From: Selenomonas timonae
GTDB taxonomy: Bacteria > Bacillota > Negativicutes > Selenomonadales > Selenomonadaceae
Direction: 5' to 3'
Length of the DNA: 64,000 nt
Assembly: GCF_014250475.1 (NCBI RefSeq)
Contig: NZ_CP060204.1
Location: 1,439,001 to 1,503,000 of the forward strand
This document shows, one piece after another, positions 1 to 8,087 of this stretch. Numbering within the stretch: position 1 is the stretch's first letter; every line of letters starts with the position of its first letter. A program made the position numbers and the translations under genes. The notes beneath the pieces are model-generated. The model searched no databases, was not told the DNA's origin, and worked only from the letters and a program-made list of their open reading frames with translations.

Positions 1-1235
1 TCCTCGACGAGGAACAGGATATGTCCTACAAGCAGGATGAGTCGCCGCGCTATCATGCACGCGTGGTTGCAGAGATCCTCGCGCGGCGACATGGAGCGAT
101 CCTCGTGCTCGGGAGTGCGACGCCGTCTCTTGAGTCCTATGCACGTGCGCAGGCGGGGGAGCTGACCCTCCTCACGATGCCGGAGCGCATTGGCAGTCAG
201 CCGCTGCCGCAGGTGCGCGCGGTCGATATGCGCGAAGAGCTGCGGCGCGGACGGCGCACGATCATCTCGCTCGCCCTGCGCGAACTGCTCACGGAGACGC
301 TCGCTCGCCATGAGCAGGCGATCATCATGCTGAATCGGCGCGGCTACTCGACCTTCATCATGTGCCGCTCCTGCGGGGCGGTCATCACCTGCGCGGATTG
401 CGGCCTGCCGCTCGTCTACCACGCGAACGGCGCACTCGTCTGCCATCACTGCGACCTGCGCGCCGCCGTGCCCGAGACTTGCCCGAAATGCGGCAGCCGT
501 TACATCAAATACTTCGGCTCGGGGACGGAAAAGCTCGAGGAGGAGCTGGGGCAGCTACTCCCGGCAGCGCGCCTTGTGCGCATGGATCGCGATACGACGG
601 GGCGTAAATTCGCGCATACGGAGATTCTGACGCAGTTTCGCAGGCGCAACTTCGACATCCTCCTCGGCACGCAGATGGTTGCAAAGGGACACGACCTGCC
701 CGGCGTACAGGCGGTTGGCATCATCAGTGCCGATGCGAGTCTGAATCTGCCCGATTTCCGCGCGGCGGAGCGCTGCTTCATGCTCATCACGCAGACAGCG
801 GGCCGCGCGGGGCGGCACGGCGCGCGCGGCGAGGTCATCGTGCAGACGTACAACCCCGAGCACTATGCTGTGCAGGCGGCGTTGCGGCAGGACTACGAAG
901 CGTTCTATGCCCGCGAGATTGAACTGCGGCGCGAGCTCTTCTATCCGCCGTTCAGCCGCCTTGTGAAGCTCCTCTTTCACGAGACGAGCCGCGAACGTGC
1001 ATGGGGCGAAGCGAACGCCTTTGTGAGGGCCTTCCGATCGGCGTTTGCGAAGGAGCAGGACTGCATGCTGATCGGCCCCTCGCCCGCACTGATCGAGCGG
1101 GAGCGTGGCGCGTATCGTTTTATCGTGCTCATCAAGACAGACGGGCTTGCGGTCGTACAGAACTTCTTGCGTACACGCGGACTGCATCTGCGCGACGATG
1201 TTGCGATTGACATTGATCCCACCGCAATTTTTTGA
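1..1235 (+). CDS. priA: Primosomal protein N' (PriA helicase), 3' part only
   Basis: The reading frame is already open at base 3, so this is the C-terminal half (about 410 of the roughly 750-800 residues usual for PriA); the start lies outside the window. The first visible residues are the DEEQ helicase motif II, followed by YKQDESPRYHARVVA. Eight cysteines in four CxxC pairs (bases 360-500) form the two zinc sites typical of PriA, inside the helicase C-terminal domain. PriA is a 3'-to-5' helicase that reloads the replisome at stalled forks. The 120-base A+T-rich gap before ispE holds no clear terminator. Confidence 0.96.
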   Translation, partial: LDEEQDMSYKQDESPRYHARVVAEILARRHGAILVLGSATPSLESYARAQAGELTLLTMPERIGSQPLPQVRAVDMREELRRGRRTIISLALRELLTETLARHEQAIIMLNRRGYSTFIMCRSCGAVITCADCGLPLVYHANGALVCHHCDLRAAVPETCPKCGSRYIKYFGSGTEKLEEELGQLLPAARLVRMDRDTTGRKFAHTEILTQFRRRNFDILLGTQMVAKGHDLPGVQAVGIISADASLNLPDFRAAERCFMLITQTAGRAGRHGARGEVIVQTYNPEHYAVQAALRQDYEAFYAREIELRRELFYPPFSRLVKLLFHETSRERAWGEANAFVRAFRSAFAKEQDCMLIGPSPALIERERGAYRFIVLIKTDGLAVVQNFLRTRGLHLRDDVAIDIDPTAIF

Positions 1236-1356
1236 AAAATAATAGAAAAACCTATTGAATATAATTAAAAATCCTGTTAATCTGGAAATAGAAGGAAAGA
1301 CTGATGATATGCGAAGCGGCACGAATCAATTTTCTTCGGAGCAATGGAGGCTTCCT

Positions 1357-2220
1357 ATGGTAACGATTCTCGGACGGGCGAAGATCAATCTGACGCTCGA
1401 TATTCTGGGACTTCGGGATGACGGGTATCACGAGATTGCGACGGTCATGCAGTCCCTCGCACTCGCAGATACGCTTACGCTCACGCGGCAGGAGGAGGGA
1501 ATCACGCTGACCGTGGATCTTCCAGGGCTGGAGGCGGATGAGCGCAACCTCGCCCATCGTGCGGCAGCTCTCGTTATGAGGGAGTGCGGTCTGCGCGGCG
1601 GGGTTCACATAGCGATCACGAAGCGCATCCCTGTTGCTGCAGGGCTTGCGGGAGGGAGTGCCGATGCGGCGGCTGCGCTGCGCGGCATGAACGAACTCTA
1701 TGCACTCGGACTTTCCGATGACCGGCTCTGCGCGCTCGGTGCGCAGCTTGGCTCGGACATCCCGTTTGCCCTGATGGGCGGCACGGTGCTTGCGACGGGG
1801 CGCGGCGAGGTCATGCAGACACTTCCGGATTTTCCTGTGACTCATGTTGTGCTCGCAAAGCCGCCCGTCGCTGTGTCGACACCGTGGGCGTACCGCAGTT
1901 ACGACGCGCATCCGCCCAAATTTCATCCGGACAATGCGTCATTTTTGGAGGCACTCGAACGCGGCGATCGCATGCGCTGCGCAGAGCTTGTCTGCAATGT
2001 GCTTGAGCCTGTGACCGAGACGGCACATCCCGTGATTGCCGACTATCGTGCGCGGATGCGTGAACACGGTGCACTCTGTGCGATGATGTCGGGCAGCGGA
2101 CCGACCGTGTTCGGACTCTTTGCAGAGGAACGTGCGGCTGCGGAGGCGGCCGAGGCGTTCCGCCTTGAGACGGATGCAGCGGTACACCTGACGTGCACGG
2201 CCGGAAAATACGGGGAATAG
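1357..2220 (+). CDS. ispE: 4-diphosphocytidyl-2-C-methyl-D-erythritol kinase
   Basis: 287 aa GHMP kinase of the MEP isoprenoid pathway; it phosphorylates CDP-ME at the 2-position using ATP. The N-terminus GRAKINLTLDILGLRDDGYH and the glycine-rich ATP loop AAGLAGGSADAAAALRGMN (about residues 93-111) are diagnostic. The frame is open from 1255, but the ATG at 1357 has GGAGG six bases upstream and gives the usual N-terminus, so I start there. It is followed 15 bases later by a GntR-type regulator and then glmU and prs, the Firmicute ispE-glmU-prs neighbourhood. Confidence 0.95.
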   Translation: MVTILGRAKINLTLDILGLRDDGYHEIATVMQSLALADTLTLTRQEEGITLTVDLPGLEADERNLAHRAAALVMRECGLRGGVHIAITKRIPVAAGLAGGSADAAAALRGMNELYALGLSDDRLCALGAQLGSDIPFALMGGTVLATGRGEVMQTLPDFPVTHVVLAKPPVAVSTPWAYRSYDAHPPKFHPDNASFLEALERGDRMRCAELVCNVLEPVTETAHPVIADYRARMREHGALCAMMSGSGPTVFGLFAEERAAAEAAEAFRLETDAAVHLTCTAGKYGE

Positions 2221-2235
2221 ACAGAGGGAGTCATC

Positions 2236-2973
2236 ATGCAGGGAAAATTATCGCCGGTTGTTGTCAACAGCTACCAGCCGCTTCGTGAAATTGTCTGTGA
2301 GGTGCTGCGTGATGCGATTCGCAGCGGGATCTTAAAGCCCGGCGAATGGCTCAAGGAGAACGATCTCGCGGACGAACTGCTCGTCAGCCGTACGCCCGTG
2401 CGTGAGGCGATACGCAAGCTCGAGCAGGAGGGCTATGTCGTCACCGTGCCGCGGCGCGGTGCGTATGTGGCGAGCGTATCCATTCGCGACATCAATGAGA
2501 TCTTTGAGATTCGCGCTGCACTCGAGGCACTTGCCTGTGAACTTGCGGCGGAGCGGATCACCGATGAGGAGCAGGAGCGTTTGGAGCGACTCCTCGTCGG
2601 TATCGGACGCGCCATCGAGGAGCACGATATGGAGCGTATTGTGCGCACGGATATCGAGTTCCACGAGCTTCTGTATCAGGCGGCGCGCAACGAGCGTCTG
2701 CTTGCGATCATTGGGAATCTGCGCGAGCAGCTCACGCGGTTCCGTACGATTTCGATGTCGTACCCGGGGCGACTCAAGGCAACCCTTGAGGAACATCGTG
2801 CGATCGTGGATGCGATCGGCTCGGGCGACGCGCGCCATGCACGCAAGGTCGGTGCGAGACACATGGAAAATTCGGAGAAGACCCTGCTTTACGCCATTGA
2901 GGAGCAGGAAAAAAAGACAGGTACCACCTTGGTGAGACGCAAGGGGAAAAAGAGTCAGGAAGACGCCGAGTAG
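2236..2973 (+). CDS. GntR-family transcriptional regulator, FCD (FadR) subfamily
   Basis: 245 aa. The N-terminal winged helix (about residues 10-75) contains ENDLADELLVSRTPVREAIR, the classic GntR helix-turn-helix. The C-terminal FCD domain carries the acid/histidine set (DIEFHELL, EEHRAIVDAI, ARHMEN) that usually binds a metal and a small carboxylate effector. The basic tail RRKGKKSQ is unusual. It sits between ispE and glmU, where Bacillus has purR and spoVG. The ligand and targets cannot be told from sequence; control of its neighbours is a guess. Confidence 0.9.
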   Translation: MQGKLSPVVVNSYQPLREIVCEVLRDAIRSGILKPGEWLKENDLADELLVSRTPVREAIRKLEQEGYVVTVPRRGAYVASVSIRDINEIFEIRAALEALACELAAERITDEEQERLERLLVGIGRAIEEHDMERIVRTDIEFHELLYQAARNERLLAIIGNLREQLTRFRTISMSYPGRLKATLEEHRAIVDAIGSGDARHARKVGARHMENSEKTLLYAIEEQEKKTGTTLVRRKGKKSQEDAE

Positions 2974-3000
2974 GTGCTTCCGGAGAACGGGAGGAGCATA

Positions 3001-4365
3001 ATGTTGGATTTTATAACGGTTATCCTGGCAGCGGGTAAGGGGACGCGCATGAAGTCAAAGCTGCCGAAAGTCCTGCACCGTGCGGCAGGAAAATCCATGC
3101 TGCAGCACGTCATTGACGCGGCGGATGCAGCGGGGGCACGGCGCAATATCGTCGTCACGGGGTTTGGCGGCGATGTCGTGCGTGAGAGCATCGGAGACAG
3201 CGTGGAATACGTGGAGCAGCGTGAACAGCTCGGGACGGGGCACGCCGTTCTACAGACGAAGGAGCTGCTCGCCAAGGAGCATGGGACGATCATGGTGCTC
3301 TGCGGCGATACCCCGCTTTTGACGGCGGAGCTTTTGGCGCGCTTCCATGAGGAACATGTGCAGGCGGGCGCGAAGGCGACCGTACTCACGGCAATCATGC
3401 CGAATGCAAAGGGGTATGGACGCATCGTCCGCCGCGATAATGGTGAGGTGCTGAAGATTGTCGAGCACAAGGATGCAACGCCGGAGGAACGTGAGATTCA
3501 CGAGGTTAATGCGGGGATTTACTGCTTTGACGGCCAGGCGCTCTTTGCAGCGCTTTCAAAGGTGACGAATGACAATGCACAGGGTGAGTACTATCTCCCC
3601 GATGTCCTCAGCATTCTGCGTGATGCGGGGGAGAAGATCTGGGCGGTTGTCGCGGACAACTACGAGAGCACGCTCGGCATCAATTCGCGCAGTCAGCTCG
3701 CCGTGGCGGAGCGCCTCCTGCGCCGCCGGAAGGTCGAGGAGCTGATGGCGGACGGCGTCACGATCATCGACCCGCATACGACGTTTATCGACGCGGAGGT
3801 GCGCGTCGGCATGGACACGGTCATCTATCCGTTCACCTTCCTCGAGGGGCTCACGGTGATCGGTGAGGACTGCGTGATCGGGCCGAATGTGCGCTTCCAG
3901 AACACGGTTGTTGGAGACAATGTCAAGGCACACTATGTCTATGCGCATGATGCTGAGATTGAGAGCGGCGTGGATCTTGGTCAGTTCAACCACATTCGTC
4001 CGGACAGCCACATCGGCGCGGGCGTGAAGATTGGCAATTTCGTCGAGGTCAAGAACTCGAACATCGGCGAGGGCTCGAAGCTGCCCCATCTTTCCTACAT
4101 CGGCGACTGCGACATGGGCGCGCACGTCAACATGGGGTGCGGCACGATTACGGTCAACTACGACGGGAAGCAGAAGTTCCGTACCAATATCGGCGACAAT
4201 GCCTTTGTTGGCTGCAACTCGAACCTTGTTGCACCGGTCACGGTCGGTGAGGGCGCCTATGTTGCCGCCGGCTCGACCATCACGCGCGACGTACCCACAG
4301 GTACACTCTCCGTGGCGCGCGCGCGTCAGAAGGAGATCGAGGGCTGGATTGACAAACGAAAATGA
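3001..4365 (+). CDS. glmU: Bifunctional GlmU: glucosamine-1-phosphate acetyltransferase / UDP-GlcNAc pyrophosphorylase
   Basis: 454 aa, the normal length. The N-terminal nucleotidyltransferase domain begins with LAAGKGTRMKSKLPKVLH (residues 9-26), the signature and catalytic loop. The C-terminal half from about residue 250 is a left-handed beta-helix of hexapeptide repeats with the acetyltransferase site (HIRPDSHIG, NYDGKQKFRTNIG). It makes UDP-GlcNAc for peptidoglycan and lipid A. The ATG at 3001 follows GGGAGGAG and gives the standard start; an in-frame GTG at 2974 would add nine residues and abuts the regulator's stop. Confidence 0.97.
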   Translation: MLDFITVILAAGKGTRMKSKLPKVLHRAAGKSMLQHVIDAADAAGARRNIVVTGFGGDVVRESIGDSVEYVEQREQLGTGHAVLQTKELLAKEHGTIMVLCGDTPLLTAELLARFHEEHVQAGAKATVLTAIMPNAKGYGRIVRRDNGEVLKIVEHKDATPEEREIHEVNAGIYCFDGQALFAALSKVTNDNAQGEYYLPDVLSILRDAGEKIWAVVADNYESTLGINSRSQLAVAERLLRRRKVEELMADGVTIIDPHTTFIDAEVRVGMDTVIYPFTFLEGLTVIGEDCVIGPNVRFQNTVVGDNVKAHYVYAHDAEIESGVDLGQFNHIRPDSHIGAGVKIGNFVEVKNSNIGEGSKLPHLSYIGDCDMGAHVNMGCGTITVNYDGKQKFRTNIGDNAFVGCNSNLVAPVTVGEGAYVAAGSTITRDVPTGTLSVARARQKEIEGWIDKRK

Positions 4366-4380
4366 GACTCGTACATGATT

Positions 4381-4418
4381 CCCCTGAATGGCTCACAGCA
4401 CTGTGAAAAAGACAGGGG
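4381..4418 (+). other. Nested stem-loop downstream of glmU
   Basis: CCCCTG at 4381-4386 can pair with CAGGGG at 4413-4418, enclosing a second hairpin CACAG-CA-CTGTG at 4394-4405. No T-run follows, so it is not a standard intrinsic terminator. It could stabilise the glmU message end or modulate read-through into prs; function unknown. Confidence 0.4.
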
Positions 4419-4424
4419 ACGCTC

Positions 4425-4453
4425 TTCCAAAAAACTAGCGTGCGTGTTATACT
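4425..4453 (+). promoter_or_regulatory. Candidate promoter for prs
   Basis: Extended -10 TGT-TATACT (TATACT at 4448-4453) with a weak -35 TTCCAA at 4425-4430, 17-base spacer. It lies about 60 bases upstream of the prs start. Confidence 0.5.
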
Positions 4454-4515
4454 ATAGATAGTTATTGTGTATTTTATTTATAGTGACGCATCTGGTTTTT
4501 AGGAGGAACATAGAG

Positions 4516-5469
4516 ATGAGTTTTCCGACCGACAACGTGTGCATCCTGACGGGGAATGCCAATCCACAGTTGGCAAAGGATATTGCGGAACGTATCGGCA
4601 TACCGCTCTGCGAGGCTTTCGTCGGGCAGTTCAACAACGGCGAGATCCAGGTGATGATCGAGGAGAGCATTCGCGGCAAGGATATCTTCATCATCCAGTC
4701 GACGAGCTTTCCCGTCAACGACAACCTCATGGAGCTGCTGATTCTCACAGATGCGTGCAAGCGTGCATCTGCGCACAGCATTACGGCGGTTGTCCCGTAC
4801 TATGCCTATGCGCGTCAGGATCGCAAGACGCGCGGGCGTGAGCCAATCTCGGCAAAGCTCGTTGCAAATCTCATGACGACAGCGGGGGTGACCCGTGTTG
4901 TGACGGTCGACCTCCATGCGGGGCAGATTCAGGGGTTCTTTGATATTCCCGTGGATCATCTTGCTGCAGCACCTGTGCTGGCGAGCTACTTCCGTGAGCA
5001 GGCAATCGAGGATCTGGTTGTCGTCTCGCCAGACCTTGGCGGTGTCACGCGTGCGCGCATCATGGCGGACTTCCTCCATGCGCCGATCGCCATCATCGAG
5101 AAGCGCCGCCCCTGTCCGGGCTGTGCAGAGGTCATGAACCTCATCGGTGAGGTCGAGGGGAAGACAGCACTCCTCATCGACGATATTGTCGATACGGCAG
5201 GTTCTCTCTGTGAGGGAGCAAAGGCACTCAAGGAGCGCGGTGCAAAGCGCGTGCTGGCGGCCTGCTCCCATGCGATCCTCAGCGATCCTGCGGTTGAGCG
5301 GCTCAATGCCTCTGTGATTGACCAGCTTGTCATCACGGATTCGATCCCGCTTCCGCCGGAGAAGCAGTCCGATAAACTCGTCACACTTTCGCTCGCACAG
5401 TCCCTTGCGGATGTCATTGTGCGTATCCAAAGCCATCGTTCGGTGAGCCTGCTCTTCAATCATCACTAA
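4516..5469 (+). CDS. prs: Ribose-phosphate pyrophosphokinase
   Basis: 317 aa, family-typical. It makes PRPP from ribose 5-phosphate and ATP for nucleotide, histidine and tryptophan synthesis. Visible signatures are [20 protein letters not shown] (ATP-binding loop), [16 protein letters not shown] and the PRPP loop [13 protein letters not shown] (about residues 219-231). The frame opens at 4465, but the ATG at 4516 has AGGAGG nine bases upstream and matches the family N-terminus. It is the last gene of the ispE-glmU-prs group, with a clear terminator behind it. Confidence 0.96.
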   Translation: MSFPTDNVCILTGNANPQLAKDIAERIGIPLCEAFVGQFNNGEIQVMIEESIRGKDIFIIQSTSFPVNDNLMELLILTDACKRASAHSITAVVPYYAYARQDRKTRGREPISAKLVANLMTTAGVTRVVTVDLHAGQIQGFFDIPVDHLAAAPVLASYFREQAIEDLVVVSPDLGGVTRARIMADFLHAPIAIIEKRRPCPGCAEVMNLIGEVEGKTALLIDDIVDTAGSLCEGAKALKERGAKRVLAACSHAILSDPAVERLNASVIDQLVITDSIPLPPEKQSDKLVTLSLAQSLADVIVRIQSHRSVSLLFNHH

Positions 5470-5491
5470 GCAAGTTCCCACAGACAGAGAA

Positions 5492-5519
5492 AGAGACGTC
5501 TAAGGAGCGTCTCTTTTTT
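5492..5519 (+). terminator. Intrinsic terminator after prs
   Basis: Perfect 7-bp stem AGAGACG (5492-5498) / CGTCTCT (5508-5514), followed by TTTTT. Confidence 0.9.
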
Positions 5520-5533
5520 CATAGGAGTAAGTC

Positions 5534-6397
5534 ATGCACGTCATCATCATCGGTTCCGGTCCTGCGGGTATATCTGCCGCCCTCTATGCGCGGCGCGGCG
5601 GTGCGGATGTGACCGTCATCACGAAGGGGACGGGCGGGCTCGCTGCTGCGGAGTGGGTTGAGAACTACTACGGCTTTGCTGAGCCGATCTCCGGCGCAGA
5701 GCTAGAGCAGCGTGGAATTGCGGGAGCAAAGCGTCTTGGTGTCCGCTTTGAGACGGATGAGGTGCTTGCGATCCTGCCTGCGGACGGGGGGAAGGGCTTT
5801 TGCCTTGAGACGGTTCGCGCTGCGTACGACGCGGATGCTGTGATCCTTGCAGCAGGTGTTCCGCGCAAGACACTCTCCATCCCGGGACTCAGAGAGTTCG
5901 AGGGTCGCGGTGTCAGCTACTGCGCGATCTGTGATGCCTTCTTTTATCGCGGCAAACGCGTTGCTGTGATCGGCGCGGGGGACTATGCCCTACATGAGGC
6001 GGAGATCCTGCGACCTCATGCTGCACAGCTTTCCCTGCTGACCAATGGGGAGGAACCATCCGTTGTGGTTCCGGACGGAATTTCCGTACATACGCAGAAG
6101 ATTGTACGCATCGAGGGGGTACGCCGCGTGCAGCGCATCGTCTTCGATGATGATACGGCCATGGATGTGGATGGCATTTTCATGGCGATTGGGACGGCGG
6201 GGAGCATGGAGCTGGCGCGCAAACTTGGCGTCGTGCTCAGTGACGGGAAAATTGTTGTGGGCGAGCATATGGAGACGAATGTCCCCGGCGTCTATGCGGC
6301 GGGAGATTGTACGGGCGGCCTCCTGCAAATTGCAAAGGCGGTCTATGAGGGCGCTGAGGCGGGGCTTGCCGCCGTGCGGTATCTGCGTAAGGGATAG
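5534..6397 (+). CDS. Thioredoxin-reductase-like flavoprotein lacking NADPH signatures (FFTR-like)
   Basis: 287 aa, about 25 shorter than NADPH thioredoxin reductases. An N-terminal FAD Rossmann motif IIGSGPAGISAALYARR, a redox-active CAIC (C130/C133) followed by DAFFY, and the C-terminal FAD motif VYAAGDCTGG are all present. In place of the NADPH motif GGGxSAxEEA it has GAGDYALHEA (from residue 147), and the HRRxxxR motif is missing. Those losses characterise ferredoxin-dependent flavin thioredoxin reductases described in Clostridium, so reduced ferredoxin is a plausible donor (inference). A Crp/Fnr-type regulator follows 37 bases later. Confidence 0.8.
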   Translation: MHVIIIGSGPAGISAALYARRGGADVTVITKGTGGLAAAEWVENYYGFAEPISGAELEQRGIAGAKRLGVRFETDEVLAILPADGGKGFCLETVRAAYDADAVILAAGVPRKTLSIPGLREFEGRGVSYCAICDAFFYRGKRVAVIGAGDYALHEAEILRPHAAQLSLLTNGEEPSVVVPDGISVHTQKIVRIEGVRRVQRIVFDDDTAMDVDGIFMAIGTAGSMELARKLGVVLSDGKIVVGEHMETNVPGVYAAGDCTGGLLQIAKAVYEGAEAGLAAVRYLRKG

Positions 6398-6434
6398 AGG
6401 CTTACTGGGAGAGAAGAAAAAAGGGGGGACGGAT

Positions 6435-7127
6435 ATGAAGGCGCATATTGTGGAAGACCGTCATTTTCGGGATTATATCGATCAATTTGATCTCTGGAAT
6501 GGGCTTACTGCTGCGCAGCGGGATAAGCTGATCTCGGATACGCGTTTCGTCCGCTATAAAAAGGGGGCGTCTGTTCATCGCGGTGCGCTTGAACGCGCGG
6601 GAACGCTGCATATCATATCCGGTACGCTGCGCGTCTACATCCTCTCGGAGGAGGGGCGCGAGTTCACGCTCTACTTTCTGCGTGACGGAGATGTTGCCCT
6701 TCTTGCAAGTACGTCCTTTCTGGGAACCATTTCTTACGACATCGCTATTGATGCGACCAAGAATACGGAGCTCTTTGTCTCGGATACAGAGACCGTGCGG
6801 GAAATTCTCTGTGCAAATGTCGAAGTGCGTGCGCATGCCTATGAGCGCGCCGTTGTGCGCCTGTCCGAAATGCTGTGGAAATTCCGGCAGATGCTCTTCA
6901 CTTCGGCTGAGCGGCGGCTTGCTAAATTCCTGCTCACAGAGTCGGCGCGTACGGCGGGCGATGAGATCCGCCTGACCCATGAGGAGACGGCGCAGTATCT
7001 CGGTACGGCTCGTGAGGTCGTCAGTCGCCTCATGCGCGATTTCAGTCAGGAGGGCTTGGTGCAGACCTCCAGAGGCTGCATCCACATCTTGAACCGTGCG
7101 GCACTTAAGGAGCGTGCAGGCGCCTGA
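6435..7127 (+). CDS. Crp/Fnr-family transcriptional regulator
   Basis: 230 aa. Cyclic-nucleotide-binding-like jelly roll at residues about 20-125, long dimerisation helix at about 130-155, and a C-terminal winged helix (EETAQYLGTAREVVSRLMRDF, recognition helix about residues 191-202). The helix carries R-E-x-x-S-R, so it has the Arg and Glu that contact TGTGA in Crp. There is no N-terminal cysteine cluster, so it is not an Fe-S FNR. The start at 6435 follows GGGGGGA. A Crp-type palindrome at 42545-42560 is a possible target, but nothing here proves the pairing. Confidence 0.88.
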   Translation: MKAHIVEDRHFRDYIDQFDLWNGLTAAQRDKLISDTRFVRYKKGASVHRGALERAGTLHIISGTLRVYILSEEGREFTLYFLRDGDVALLASTSFLGTISYDIAIDATKNTELFVSDTETVREILCANVEVRAHAYERAVVRLSEMLWKFRQMLFTSAERRLAKFLLTESARTAGDEIRLTHEETAQYLGTAREVVSRLMRDFSQEGLVQTSRGCIHILNRAALKERAGA

Positions 7128-7150
7128 CTCATGTTTGATCGGAGGAGTTC

Positions 7151-7855
7151 ATGCTGATCTATATCTTGGCGATCCTTGTCATCCTGCTGCTCATCATTCT
7201 GTTTCGCTATCTGCCGCGGAGGGTCTTTCTGATCTTTGTTACCCTGCTCATCGTACTGGGCGGCATTGTCTTTCGCATACAGACAGCAGAGCGTACACCG
7301 GAGCCGCTGACGCTCGAGGAACGCGCTGCCATTGCGCGGGAGCAGGAGCTTTTCACGCCATGGTGGGGTACATATCAGAAACAGATCGCAGAACTTGACC
7401 GCAACTGGATGCGCTATCATCAGATCCTCTCCGATGCGAAGGAGGGAGAGACGGATCTCGAGATTACCTACGTGCGCCTTGTGGATCTCGAGCGGGACAC
7501 GCAGGAGCTGCGCGCGCGCATCGAGCAGAATGCACCGCCGACTGAGCTCTCGAACCGCGTCTATGATCCTCTTGCCGTTATTCTGGCAAAGACGAATGAC
7601 TATGCCGCAGCCGAGCAGAAGGCGATTACGCTCACACGAGCTGCAGCCGATCCTGCGGCGATGAAGGAGCGGAATCCCGCCGAGCAGGCGCGCCTTTTGG
7701 AGTTGGTCATGCTCCGTGAGTCTCCTGTCGCTCTCTTTATCAGCGATGAGGTTGGGCTCATCCGCCGCTACTTTGCCCCTGTTTCTTCGTCACATGAGGA
7801 GGCAGGAGAGCGCGGCGGAGAGCAGGAGGACGATGAAAAACTGCTCGACAAATAA
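7151..7855 (+). CDS. Membrane-anchored protein of unknown function
   Basis: 234 aa. Two hydrophobic segments at residues 1-19 and 25-45 are followed by a charged, probably helical domain (repeated LERDTQELRARIEQ-like stretches) and an acidic tail ending GEQEDDEKLLDK. I do not recognise a family. It begins 23 bases after the Crp-type regulator with GGAGG upstream of the ATG, so it is probably co-transcribed with it. The tRNA-Arg promoter lies in its last codons. Confidence 0.7.
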   Translation: MLIYILAILVILLLIILFRYLPRRVFLIFVTLLIVLGGIVFRIQTAERTPEPLTLEERAAIAREQELFTPWWGTYQKQIAELDRNWMRYHQILSDAKEGETDLEITYVRLVDLERDTQELRARIEQNAPPTELSNRVYDPLAVILAKTNDYAAAEQKAITLTRAAADPAAMKERNPAEQARLLELVMLRESPVALFISDEVGLIRRYFAPVSSSHEEAGERGGEQEDDEKLLDK

Positions 7856-7873
7856 TTTGTTTTCAGTTATAAT
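7845..7873 (+). promoter_or_regulatory. Promoter for tRNA-Arg
   Basis: -35 TCGACA (7845-7850) and -10 TATAAT (7868-7873) with an ideal 17-base spacer, 12 bases upstream of the mature tRNA end. The -35 overlaps the end of the preceding coding region. Confidence 0.75.
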
Positions 7874-7885
7874 GCAAAGTGCCTT

Positions 7886-7960
7886 GCGCTCGTAGTCCAG
7901 TGGATAGGACGTTAGCCTCCGGAGCTGAAAGCGTGGGTTCGACTCCCGCCGAGCGCACCA
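7886..7960 (+). tRNA. tRNA-Arg (anticodon CCG)
   Basis: 75 nt with encoded CCA. Acceptor stem GCGCTCG/CGAGCGC, D stem GTCC/GGAC, anticodon stem TTAGC/GCTGA around loop CTCCGGA (anticodon CCG, reads CGG), and T arm GTGGG-TTCGACT-CCCGC all pair. It has its own promoter and terminator. Confidence 0.97.
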
Positions 7961-7971
7961 TATGTAAATCT

Positions 7972-8000
7972 GTCTTGTGGAATTTCCGCAGGACTTTTTT
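7972..8000 (+). terminator. Intrinsic terminator after tRNA-Arg
   Basis: Stem GTCTTGTGGAA/TTCCGCAGGAC (with G-U pairs) followed by six T. Confidence 0.85.
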
Positions 8001-8087
8001 ATTAGGAAAAACTGAAAAAGGATTTTGATGGACTGTGAAGAATATTTACAGGAAGGGAATTTTAGTTTTTCGTTAGGAGATGAATGA

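Noticed and set aside
4381-4418. Crp-type operator TCACAG-CA-CTGTGA between glmU and prs
   Set aside because: The half-sites face the wrong way and the spacing is two bases; a nested RNA hairpin explains the symmetry better.
7886-8087. tRNA-Arg as an integration site for a mobile element carrying the Hsp70-like gene
   Set aside because: I find no integrase and no direct repeat of the tRNA 3' end downstream, and base composition does not change.
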